Of a stretch of 64,000 nt of DNA, positions 52,193 to 63,883 are shown piece after piece (positions within the stretch are counted from its first letter, which is position 1; each line of letters begins with the position of its first letter). A program made the position numbers and the translations under genes. The DNA is from Lateolabrax maculatus (taxonomy: Eukaryota; Chordata; Actinopteri; Acropomatiformes; Lateolabracidae): assembly GCA_031216445.1 (NCBI GenBank), contig CM062218.1:20435501-20499500 (forward strand). Direction: 5' to 3'. The notes under the pieces were generated by a model that worked only from the letters and a program-made list of their open reading frames with translations, searched no databases and was not told where the DNA came from.

Positions 52193-53062
52193 AAGTAGTC
52201 AGTAACAGCCAATGGTAATGTCTGATAATGGATCCTTCCAAATCCCACCCTGTATACATGTGCACCCCTGGGGTGTTGCGTTCCACAAAAACACTAACAT
52301 CCTTCCGCTTTGAAATTATCACCCTAACGGTTTCCTACAAAAAAAAAAAGATACTCAGTCAGAGTGCCTGAAACAGATGTTCCTTTCCACCTGCTGCTAT
52401 TCATGCATGAGAGCTGTCCAGAGTGAGCACAGTCCACAACCGGTCTGGAGTGAACTGCTCCACTGCAGCAGGTGTGCATTATGCACCATGGTCAATGGCA
52501 CATTGGCAAACTGCAGCTACTTTTTGGGGGGCTTTGGTACACTGTAAAACACATTACACTGGTTCAAGTTTCCCTGCTGCCTTAAAATGTGAGTTATTAT
52601 AGAAGTTATTAAAAGTCATTATTATTTCATAATTAATTTTCATAATAACAGAAATTTACTGGACATCATTGTTATCTGGCATTTTATTGCAGAATACCCT
52701 TTTTAAAAAGTCTGTATTAATTTAATTATGTCTTTTTGCAAAATAATACATTTCATGTCAACTTTTATTTAATAATAATTAGGCCGCGTTCACACCAAAT
52801 CAGGTGTGGCGGTGATTAGCGCAGGGTTGTGCGGCAGTGTGCCCACATGGCCCATTTGTGTGACGTCATGTTGTGAACCTTAACCACCCCCAAAATCAAA
52901 TCAAAATCAATAAAGCATATATATTTACATTAAATTAATGACAAAAGATTGGTGGATTTCCAAAGACTCCCGTATGATGTTTTACAGTGTGAAGCTGGAT
53001 TTTATGCTACACAATGTTGTGGCCTGTTAGAAGCCTCGACTGTGACGCATGTTGAATTCTAC

Positions 53063-53191
53063 CTCGTAGAAGGTCCGGGGTCGGGTGTGGCCAATTGTAG
53101 GTCCTGATCAGCTGCCAGTCAAAGTCGTCCTCTTGGCCCTGGCGGTACTCACACAAGCCCGGGTCTGAGTCCTCATCAAAGGTGCAGCCAG
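53063..53191 (-). CDS. ptpru: ptpru exon 2: start of the MAM domain
   Basis: This coding exon of 129 bp runs from a good acceptor (pyrimidine tract then CTGTAG, exon start 53191) to a donor GAG|GTAGAA (exon end 53063), with phase 1 on both sides. It encodes 43 residues opening with A-G-C-T-F-D-E and including GLCEYRQGQEDDFDW, which matches the first strands of the MAM domain of R2B receptor tyrosine phosphatases. The SDP..CEY..Q..DDF.W pattern fits PTPRU better than PTPRM, PTPRK or PTPRT. Two of the four MAM cysteines are here and are expected to pair with each other. In the family this domain drives cis/trans adhesion at the cell surface. The first base of the Ala codon must come from exon 1, which lies beyond the right edge. 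The donor is weak at +4 to +6 and faces a 36.6 kb intron. Which teleost paralogue this is cannot be told. Confidence 0.93.
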
Positions 53192-53911
53192 CTACAGTGA
53201 GGAAAGAGGAAAGCACAATGAAGAAAAATTATAAATCTTCTAGCTATTAGTAAACTTTCTTTGCTTCATGCTTCCGGGAGAAAACTGGTGGAGGACAGCA
53301 TCGCAGACACCAGAGAAATGACCTGTTCCATCACCACAGGCTTACTGTAAACGCGTTAATACATCAACTACTGGAGAATCTTTGCAGCTATAAAGTAAAT
53401 TACAGCTAATGGTTGGCACCGGGCGGTCGGCATGGATTCCCTATCTCATCTGTTCCCTCAAAAGTCTACCGCCATTTGGTGCAATTAGCCCTGTGCTGTG
53501 AAAATGACACATCAGCCATAGGTCAGCCCGATAGCCAGAAATAATGGGCAGCAGTGCCAGAGCGGCGAAGGGGGTTCTTCAGCTGATGGAGGACAACAGC
53601 AGCCTGGCTCTTAGCCTGTGAAGGTGACCCAACCCTGTCTGGCCTCTAATGGCTACATTCACTATTCTGCCATTATCACACAAACCACAGGCTTTTAAAG
53701 CCACCAGCACGGTTGTCAGAGTTGGGGAGAGGATAGGCGTGTTCTTGTTTAATTGGTCAGAATAAACAGGATGCACTACAGAAAATCCAAAAATGAATAG
53801 TCTTGACATGGGACGCACAATTAGTGGCTACGCATGGGTGTGTGACTCTACTTCTACCTTAGAGTGATGTTTCCCATTGATACACATGGTTTAGACACAA
53901 TATATCTTTTA

Positions 53912-54165
53912 GAGCTGGAGCTTGCCATTACGTTCTTCACTGATTACTCTCTCATTTTGACTAATCTATTGATAGTTTAGTTTATGAAATGTCCGAAAAT
54001 AGCAAGTACCCATCACAGGTGCCCTTCAAATATCCAAATAACAGATAGTTGCAGCATTTCACAATGCCATGAAACAGGGAAAAGCAAAACAATTCCCATT
54101 AGAGAAGCTGGAGCCAGAAAATGTTTAAAAATAATGAATTGATTATCCAAACTGTCGGTTTAGTG
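53912..54165 (+). repeat. Dispersed repeat D, copy 2
   Basis: GAGCTGGAGCTTGCCATTAC, ATTGATAGTTTAGTTTATGA, AATGTCCGAAAATAGC and a 3' part with AGAAGCTGGAGCCAGAAAAT and ATGAATTGATTATCC follow the order of this repeat as I remember it. Degenerate, no coding capacity. Confidence 0.5.
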
Positions 54166-54884
54166 TCCGTGGGTTGACTACTAATTGGTGCTCAGACCTT
54201 GGAACAGTGGTTCCCAAACCACATTCATACAATAATTTGGACTACAGAACAAATTCTAAAGGCCAAATTACGACCCATGTTGTAAACATCCACCACAGCT
54301 GTACTCGCCCTAGTTGTGTGTCCTTTTCATGTACAGTACGAGTGATCTTTTTAGCAACATTGCAGGTGTGATTACTTTCGGTTCTACCTCCAAACAGAGT
54401 GGTAGATAGTCGGGCTGATAGCTCATGTTTCTCGCCCAGTTGGATGCATTTAAAGATCTCCAAACCTACTTTCATCAGTGCAAATACATCATGATCAATA
54501 AAACCGATGGCTGGAGCAACAAGAATGAAACTCAAGTTGTAGTAAATCAGAGTTTTCCTTTCTCCAATGTCTTGTTGTGCAGAGTTTGACTGCACATCTT
54601 ACACCAAACTAACTCCTATGTAACTCCAGACGCTCTGAGCCCACTTCGGTCCCAGGACCCTGTTCACTAACAGAGTGTATTAAGGCTTGGCAGCAGCGCT
54701 GCTCATGTTAAAGCGCTACTCTGACTCAGTGCCAGCTTCTACTTAAAAGTGTCCCGTTTGGCCTTCTCCCCCAATGTTGCTTTTTTGTGTTTTGTTTAGA
54801 AGCTCCATCTGTTTTCTTTATAAATGGAGAAGTTTTGAGTCTGAAGAAATATTGTGTGTTGCAATAAACTAACTAGACTGCTAA

Positions 54885-55260
54885 ATCTGGACCGCCGCGT
54901 CCGCCGTTCCTGCTGACAAACAAATATCCCCGCCCCGTCACCAGTGAACGTCCCCCGCCGCCCCGGCCCTCTTCCCCTCTGCCCGCAGCCAGACGAGTGT
55001 TTCCGGGTGTGTAAGCAGATCAGAGTTTTAATTGCCTCCTGTGCGAGGGCTGCTTGTTGTGCTACGCCGCACCCGCTTGTCTTGAGGATGAGAGGGCTGA
55101 GTGGTGGAGCAGGCCCCGCGGTGAAGGCCTGCCTTTCATCGAGAGCCCTCCAGTTCCGGGAAGAAATGTCACCATCAGACACGTTCCACTGATTCCCCTC
55201 ATTAAGGCTCATCCTTCCCAGCCTCCTTTGCTTTTAGCGCACACGTTCCTCTCAGTGCCC
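54885..55260. promoter_or_regulatory. GC- and CpG-rich block in intron 1 (candidate regulatory DNA)
   Basis: Unlike the AT-leaning surroundings, this stretch is GC-rich and has many CpG (GACCGCCGCGTCCGCCG, CCCCGCCCCGTC, CCCCCGCCGCCCCGG, GGCCCCGCGG). It lies about 1.7 kb upstream of the exon at 53191 in the gene's direction. The 138-codon minus-strand frame across it has no signal peptide and resembles nothing I know. It could be an alternative promoter or a conserved enhancer, or simply a local GC-rich patch. Confidence 0.3.
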
Positions 55261-55362
55261 AAATGAGCTTCTCTGGCAGCAGGAGGGCAAGCCCATGTAA
55301 TTAGAAAAGCCGCGTGCATTCTGCTGAATTCTTACTGATGTGCGTGCGTGCATTTTCTTCAA

Positions 55363-55383
55363 GTGTGTGTGTGTGTGTGTGTG
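55363..55383. repeat. (GT)n microsatellite
   Basis: About 10 GT units. Confidence 0.95.
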
Positions 55384-58300
55384 GTTAGCCGAGGTTGTTT
55401 GCTGTTTTGATGTTTACTTAAAAATGAATAAAATTATAATGAATCTGTCAGTGTCACACAGGCTAAAGCTGTAACGACTCTGGGAATGAATTATTTGTGT
55501 TCATCACAGCAATGGGGAATCTGGCCAACGTGGGACTAAGATTGCTCAAATTTTCACATAATAATAACTTGAGTGTGAGAGAAAGCGGCTTTGAGAATGC
55601 TAATTGCTTATCAGAGGCGATAGCGCAGCGCCGCTCGGCACAGTCCCCGAGCAGAGCGCCGCCATGCAGAGCGGCAGTAACACCTAGAGACGTGGACGGC
55701 CCAAGATAACTTTCGTGAGCCACTGTCACAGCTGACAAGCTTTTCGGGGAGAGAACAAAGAGGGAGAAATAAATAAATGTGCAAGAACGAGGCGCCCTCC
55801 TATTTGAAAGGTAGGAGAGGTAATTTGCCAAACAAGACCGGAGCTTGTCGTTAGATACATGCCTGGAATGTGTTATCTGTGTTTGACTTGTCTTCCTGTC
55901 TCAACTTCAACACCTTCTCAACTCTTTCTTCTACCTGGCAAAGAAAATACTATTTAGTGAGAAGTTACAGTGAGACTTTCTGTTCCTCAGCAGACTTGTA
56001 CCTTCCTACTGTTATTACCCAGTTAAACAGGACATTAACACGTGCTATGCATTGCAGTGTTTTCCTCAGATTAGGCATTAGAAAGCAATACAATGTTTTT
56101 CTTATTACTAATTTTAAATGAGACTGCTGATCAGAGTAATCCTCTGTGTGGTGAGGGGGGATTTTTACTCAACAGCCGGCAAAGCCTGCAAGAGGCAGCA
56201 AAGAATCGCATTAATACGGCTTTCAGTGATGGTCTAAATACTGTCTCAGAGGCTTCCTCATGATATGTCAGGATTCTGAGGGGAAAGCCCAATATTAGTA
56301 ATTTTTAAGACATTCTTTTTTTATCATTGAAAATGTTCAAACTTATTGCACTGTAGTTTTTAGCAAGCATTACTCAAACACGAAGAAATAGTGCATTTGT
56401 TGGGGACTATTTTCAGCTGCGGATTAAGCTACATTTGGTGTTCCAATGAGTATTTGGGGCAGCAGGACGGTGTGTGTGGGATCGAGTGTAAATAAAATAC
56501 ACTGCGTGTTGATGGTGATGAAGTAACATGTCATCAAGAGCGACAGTGTTTTTAATAGTTTTTGGACAACAATGGAACTCTATGGCACAGAGGAAGAAGG
56601 CTTTGAATACATACACAGTACTGGTTAGTGGATCAATTCCTCATTTTGGTCTTTTCATGGGGTTCGTTGACAGAAAGATTAATATTAATTATCACCAGCT
56701 GTATAATTTAAACATGTGTAATACCAGCATTTTCAGCAGTTTTACCTTACTTTACGTTAGCCAAAATCACTTTGAGCAAAAACATAAAAAATAAATGCTT
56801 AAATCTAAATCTACTGGACGCACCTTGCTTTGGAATAAAAACTGTTTGTACCACACCTACTGGTCTCCTCTTCTCTCCTTTCTGCGATTGGGTCCTACCC
56901 CTGTTACTTGCTATTCCCTGTGACATAAAATGCCTGATCTGGTACACCCACATCATATTAACATATTGTCCTTCATAATTACTTTTTTGGCATTTTGCAT
57001 TAATTTTACAGTCTTAAGTAGAGACAGACAAAACACATTAAGTATGACATGTAACAAGCCATAATCAAACCATGGACTTGTGATTACATGATACAGTATG
57101 GACCTTAGATCACCAGGGCAACCCAAAAAATACTCTTACTGTTAGCACTAGAAATTAAATTGACCTCCATTGTATCGTGGTGAAGGCAACAATCTCAACA
57201 AATATCTCAACATCTGGGCAAATAAAACAAAAAAATCTAACTACTACCTAACTACCACTAGATGTAAGTAAATATGTTTTGCTTTTGTACTTTCAGTAAA
57301 CCGACCCTTTAAGAGAGGCCTTTCGAAAACAGTCATCCGCCTAATACCTTCTGGTGTCAATAGGCAGAGATAATTGAATCCCATTAACAGTGTTTGGGGA
57401 GAGTCAAAGTCAGGAAGTAGCAGGAAGAGCATAACTCTGCTGCACAAAGTGGCCACGAGGCAGCCAGAAGAGGCCCTGGAGGGAGATTAATGGGAAAAGG
57501 TGTAGACCAGCCTGAAGTGCTTGTAATGGACCCCAGGTACGACTGTCCAACCAAGCCTGCTTCTACAGTGAACACCACGACCCTGACAAATAGCCCGCAC
57601 AGCAGGCACATCATAAATACGTGGTGATGGAGAGGGAGGAAAACACAAGCCTCTTACATCACATTTATCCTGGAGAGGGAGAAATAAATTAGAGGGGCAG
57701 AGACAGAAACCGTGGGCTGGGTGAAGAGCTCTCAAAGAGGAGAAGGAGAGAGGAAGAGCAGAGCCAAAGAGGGGAGGGAATAATGGAAACAAATCACAGA
57801 TAATGTATAACAAGAGGGTTCGTTGAAAACAAGATTATTTTTTTCTTTCAGCATATAACACCAAGGTAATCAAAGAAGTCTGGGATGAGGACAGGTTTCT
57901 ATTGATCACACTGATCCACTGTAGTTCTCAGATAGACTTAAATCATCTATATACAGATTTAACAAGGACACTCATTTGCAATTACTCTTACGGGGATAAC
58001 AGTGATTACATAGTGCAGGGCAGAGTGGGGACGGATTCTCACGGATATAAATCCAGGCTAGTATGGATGGCTGCCAGTCTGAAAGATTGCCTTTCACTGC
58101 TCATTTGATGAAAATGAACTGTAAATGCTACTGAAACCTCCATTAAAAAGAAATCATTGGACTTCCTCTCTCATGATCAAGTTGCTGCTCTTTTTTTTTT
58201 TTGTCTCCTGATGTTTCAAAGAAAAGTTCAGACGTACCATTTCTCCTGCATGTGAGTGCTTTACATTTTTCCATTCTTGTCACAAAACTTCTCTCACTTT

Positions 58301-59464
58301 TAAAAAAAGATCTGCCTTAAACTCGACTGGGTGGAACCTGACCAATAATCGTATCCTGTGCTGATAAGGCAGCTCTATCTGTTAAGCTCATTTCCCATTG
58401 CATTATAGCAAATTCCGCAGGCAAAGCGGCTAATATTATGGAACCAGCAGCAGAGCTCTGCTGGCGCTCCTTTAATCAGAGCCTCTCAGATACAGCACCT
58501 CTGTTGGGACTGAGGATCCAGGATGTTCTGCCGCTTCTCTTGTTTGGCTTGAGATAAAGCCCCGCTGCTGCGTGATTTGCATTTGAGCGTGTGCAGGCCA
58601 TGCATCAGACCTGACAAGTTTACTTACGGGGCGGGTGGGGAAGGGGAAGCTGTACAGCTCATCAATAGTGAGCCAGCAGAATAATCTAGAAACCATTTCT
58701 ATATGGACCATTAATAACAGCCACCGCAATAACAGAGGCCTCACCGAGGAGGTGGACAGGAAAGGCAGTGGGTGAAGAAGAGGAAGAGCAGGTAAAAGAG
58801 TAGAGTACGTTAGTTTTATTAAAGAGAAACAACACTCTTGGTAGACTGTGAGGTTTGGCCAGTATAGGTTTTTGATTAACAATACCGAAAGCAATATGCA
58901 GTATTCAGACCAAAGTCATGGAGAGACAATATTTGTCTATAAACTTGACCTTTTGACTTGAAAAACTTAATATAAATAAATATTCAGCGAGTTTTATCCT
59001 TTTCAACCTGGAAATTGCAATGAGACCATCGTTATACCAACAAAAACTGAAACACAGACACCAAGAGCCAGATGCAAAAAAAGATGCATACAGTACACAC
59101 AAAATTATATACACTACATTAAAGTTGCTTGGTTGAGATTTCTTGTAACTAAACAAAAGTAAACTCACTGAAACTCTGCCTCCATAAAACTTTTGTAAAG
59201 TCGATTGGTGGAATATTTGAAAGTTTTTACATCCTTTCCTCATTCGTAGTTTTCCTCTTCCCATCCTGTATTGGCACATTTCCAGGGTTGGGTCAGATTA
59301 CTTTGTTTCTAGTATACAGAAATACAGGTATACTGTATTGCCATATTTTAAAGACGTAATCCAAAATGTAACCAAGTAATCCTTGCCATGTAACTAGAAT
59401 CTAACTGCACATTTTTTCAAATGTAAGGTGGGTTTATTTTTGTAACTTGATTACATAACCTCGA

Positions 59465-59965
59465 CACATTGCTACGTTACCGCCACCAACCGCCGATAAG
59501 CAGAGTAGCATGAAACCGACGGAAGTTACACAGGTGCTCACATCAAGCCCCCAGGACGTGTGCTCATTTGAAGCCAATTTGACATAGCGGCCAAATGTTG
59601 GAAATACAACTTCCAGGTCCGTCGCGTGATGCCATTGGGCCCAAGAAGACTTGAGCGAACCAGAGAGCGAGCGGCTGGGCGGCGGGGCTTACGGAAACGC
59701 TACTGCCCATGCTCTATGGGCCCAACAGAGCGGGAAAATCTGAAACCTCTGCATACTGAATACCCGGGCGTTTGCTTCATGCGCTACTGAGCAACATCCA
59801 TAGGAATGAACGAGGCGCCCCCTCCAACGCTGTATCCAGTTCTCTTTGTACGTCCATGACTCACATGGGTGACGGGGCATCCTTGTGTGCATGAGACAAA
59901 CAAAAGAGGGGCCCACTCATAAAAACATAGAGCTACTAGTGGTCAAAAACTCCACAGAATAGCTT
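59465..59965 (+). repeat. Dispersed repeat B, copy 2 (longer form)
   Basis: Begins near ACGTTACCGCCACCAAC (from about 59473) and ends with the 19-bp block at 59939-59957 also found at 2529-2547. It carries a GC-rich interior of about 450 bp missing from the other copy. The minus-strand open frame at 59689-59916 lies wholly inside it and is not a gene. Confidence 0.65.
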
Positions 59966-61687
59966 TAACTAGCTTTAATAAAAACAAAGTGCTGTGAGAG
60001 TATGTGCACCTCACACACACTTCAGACGTGCTTCATTCATACACGTGGTTTTCTAGAGTGAGCTGAGTGTGACACAGTGAAGTGGAAATGGAATGAAATA
60101 CTAAAACATTGCTTGTCAATTAGCTCGCCAATGTTACAAGAATGTGAATGATTGTTGTAGTGTACACATATACAAGAGGCACATTTTTAAACTTACTATA
60201 ATTTACTAATTACTTTTGCGTGAGCAATTGTTGGTGAATTATTTTTTGTATTTACTCTGGTCATATTTATTTCCATGTATTTGCGTCCTTTTCATTTTAT
60301 CCTTTATTGTTAAGCAGCTTGTAAAGTCTGTTTCCATACGAGTGTTATAAACTAAATCATTTTTTACAAAAAGAAAAGTGGATAAGGAGAGACTTTACTA
60401 CATATGTCCAAAATTAGTGCATTTAACGTAAAGGACTATCTATGGACAAATAAAATTTTTTTTAATAAAGGGAAAACCCAAAGACTTTGAATAGATGTGG
60501 GGTTCACTTAATGGATTTCCTGAAAACATAATCTAATGTAGGATTCCCAAACACAATTACTCTAATTGTGTTATACAATTTGGACAAACTCTACATTGTT
60601 GATCATTTTCTTATGTGTTTATTCATTCTTCAGTCAAATTACTTTGTGCCTTTACTCATTTTTTAGGATTTCTTAAATGTAATATTATCTATGGATATTT
60701 TTTATCTTTTCTGTGTTTAATATATCTGACAAACAAAATAAAATGTTAAACATGAACTAAATCTCTGATTATGTTTCTGATGTTCAGGGATAATGATTGA
60801 TCACTACCAACGATGGTTGATGGTACATGGGATGAATGCATGATAATACGAGTGCTATAAGTAGTAGCCAGAGTGTGTAATAAAAGTCACAAATGCAACA
60901 TGGGCAATCAGTGAAATTGCATTTCTGTTCGCCTTTTATTTTCTTGAAATCTCATGGGGGTGTGTCCTTGTGTCGCTTACAGCTACCTGTCATATAAGAC
61001 AGAACCTTCACTACACATGGTTTGATAAATCTGATGAAAAGAGCGTTGATCCATATTTCTGAGTTTGTGCGTAGTTTCATTTAGGAACCTACAACGCTTT
61101 ATGCATCTGAATCCAGTTGTTGGATTAATATATCAGAGGACTGATACATGAGTCTATAACCCCAGGAAAATGTAATCACAGGTCTGACCCAACAGTCACT
61201 AAATGAAGACATATATCGGCAGAAGGCGCTGGTTGATTTTATTGAGACTGCCAACTATGATAACCCGCATGGGTAAACAGGCCGCATACATGAGGAGAGA
61301 TCGATCAAAACGTACTTGTCGGAGCTACAGCTGCAGTCATTCATCATCATTTATCATGATACGGGGATTTGACTGCCGATATCCAAGCATGTTATGACCG
61401 ATGGACTGGACCGCTGTGCTCTTGTGTCCTTTACAAATGTAGAGTAAATGGTCTTTGTGGCTGTCCAACCTGAGACAAACCTGCCTATAAGTCTCCATGA
61501 AAGGGTGATGATGATGATAAAGATTTCCTCAAAGCTGCACCCATGTTTGTCATGCACAAGCCTCTTTATTTCATTCATGTCTTCCTCTCCTATCGTATGT
61601 GTTCTTGTACTTTCCTCGTCGAACCTGCCATATTTTAATTGACCAGATGAGCAATATGAACCCAGAAGGTGGCGAAAGAAAAAAAAA

Positions 61688-61688
<1 letters not shown>

Positions 61689-61720
<32 letters not shown>
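61689..61720. repeat. (TCTA)n microsatellite
   Basis: 8 TCTA units preceded by a run of A. Confidence 0.98.
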
Positions 61721-62487
61721 AAATCTAATTTCCTTCCAACTGCATGATGCACTTTTCCCACTCGGGTTGGGAGCGGATGGCAAGATTGGCACTGCAGGGC
61801 ATATGCTGTTGTGTGAAATTGTTTCATTACTGTTTCCACAATGGTTCCAGTCCCTAACTGCAACTCGGGAAAACCCCAGTAGCCAGGGCCGGCAAAGGCC
61901 AGTGCTTTCTGAGGCCGCTCTTTAACATCTCTCACTATCTTTAAGAGGATAAAGGATAGATTTTTACTGCCCCATAGCACAAAGCAACCACGGCCCACCT
62001 GCAGGGGTTGACGTTGTTGTTGATACACGCAGCTGAATGAGTTGCACCAGAGAATTGGATGGGAGTTTGCTACAGTTCCTATTAGAGGTTGATAAAGGTC
62101 ATTGATTACCTAATGTGCTTTCAATTGAACTGGTTTCCTGTCTAGAAAAAGAAGAAAAATCTGTGTTTTCACAGTTTTGTTCCTGAAGTATCGGTCTAAC
62201 CTGACCCGACACTGCAGCACAGAGCCGGCCCGGGTATAGCGAGATTACAGGGGTGCCTGCATGATACACCAGTGAGCAAGATAGAAAAATAGATAGATAC
62301 CGGCACAGAAGAATAGGTTCTAGCCGAGAGATATACTTCACCTTTTGTCAGTGTGGAGACTGTATAATTCTCTGCCAGCAGTTTATTTAGGTAGAAAAAG
62401 AGAGTCACAAAGCACCCACTGTGGACAAAGCAGATACTTTTCATCAGGGGCAGGTTCTCTCCTTTCATTTCTCATTTAATCTTTCCA

Positions 62488-62500
62488 CCCCCCCCCCCCC
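62488..62500. repeat. C run
   Basis: 13 consecutive C. Confidence 0.95.
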
Positions 62501-63883
62501 ACAGAGACATCAATTACAGTGCTCCATCTCCCGCAATCTGACGCAGTGCTCTAAAACGGAACTCCTTAGCCAGTTAATGCTATTGTTAGAGATGTCATGA
62601 GGAGAGGGGCCCATGAATAGAGGTTGATGAATAAAAGCAGACCTTGTCCGATGAGCCTCAAATCACGCTAATTAAGAGGATGGAGGTTTTTTTTTTTTTC
62701 TTCGGCACCTGCATTACAGCACTGGGCCTCTTCGCTGGAGGAGGAAGGGAGGGAAATGACAGATACACTCAACTACCACTACATATGAAAATTTAATCAA
62801 GAGTGCTGGAGGAGACACTTTTCCCTTCATGTGAAAAGCCACTTTAAGTGGTTATGTCAAGTCTTTTTTGTCCCCTGCAACAGAAGAATATTCATTTCCG
62901 GACTGACCTAAATGCATTAGTTGAAAGCTTTATTTCTCTGTTTAGTGGTGATGTATTCATATTGGAAATTAATACTGTCTCCACGCTTAAATTCTTCCAT
63001 GCAAATTAGAAGCTACATAATAATAAATGGTCTTTTAAAAAAACTTGATAATTTTCTGATAAGATGTGGCAGGTCTGATTTTTATGACTTAAAATATTTC
63101 AAAAGTAGCCTGCATCTATCTGCTGGATGTTATTTGCAGTTATGGTAATGGCGTGCATAGATTTACACAACATGCATGATTGCGTGATGTCACGACAAGC
63201 AGCTGCCCGGTGGCTTTGATGTCGATTTCCATACAATCAAACGGTAAAAATAAAAAAACGCTTTGAATCGCTCCGAGCAGTCTGAGCTCAGTCATGTGAG
63301 ACCACAAATGAGGAAACAACTCTACTGCAGCAGGACTGATTGTGATGGTTATTTACTGGTGGCTTTCTTTTTCCTGTTGAGTGCAGAATACGTTATGCAC
63401 TCAGTCCTGGTATTCATACCGGGGGGGTTGGCCAAAAGAACCGAACGCTCAGCAAGCCTGTCGTGAGTTTTTATAATTTATTTTAACAGTGTATACAAAA
63501 ATAATAAACTAGGGAAGAGAACGTGCCCAGAATACCAAGCGGTAAGATGCAGGGGTTCAGATGACAACCCCTCCTTCCCCTCAGAGTGTCCTCGGAGCTC
63601 TACAGGCCCCGACACCGCTGCTGCAGCTCGTCCCTCGGGTGTTCCAGGCAGCTGCCGAGCCCCGACCTCCATTACTGAGACAGGGCTCTGACTGCACAGC
63701 CTCCCTGTCGGCCCTATCCCAACGGGCGCACGACTAGACAATACAATTTAGCACACCTCCCCGTTAATGCAAACAGTGTGCTTCTACGAGTTATTTCCCA
63801 GGCCAGGATCGGGAGTGTTAAACTGGATCTTGCACTGGTGATTTATTTTACATCTCAATCAGTTACAGTTCTTTAAGTTGGTC

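Larger units (their letters stand above)
16460..53062 (-). other. ptpru: ptpru intron 2 (36.6 kb)
   Basis: A phase-1 intron joining the exon ending at 53063 (donor GTAGAA) to the exon starting at 16459 (acceptor CTCCAG). Between them I find no other coding exon on either strand: no frame longer than about 160 codons and none resembling a known domain apart from the LINE remnant near 51870. The main contents are listed as separate entries. Stretches not listed (for example 16460-18000, 34220-36450, 36570-39230, 39930-41640, 42250-44560, 45330-47890 and 49630-51800) appear to be plain intron, with no structure I can support. Confidence 0.85.

Noticed and set aside
54796..55212. 138-codon minus-strand frame as a candidate first exon of ptpru
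   Set aside because: The start has no hydrophobic signal peptide and no phase-1 donor after an Ala/Gly codon is evident. The open frame is explained by GC-rich composition.
59689..59916. Minus-strand frame at 59.7 kb as a gene
   Set aside because: It lies wholly within a dispersed repeat copy.
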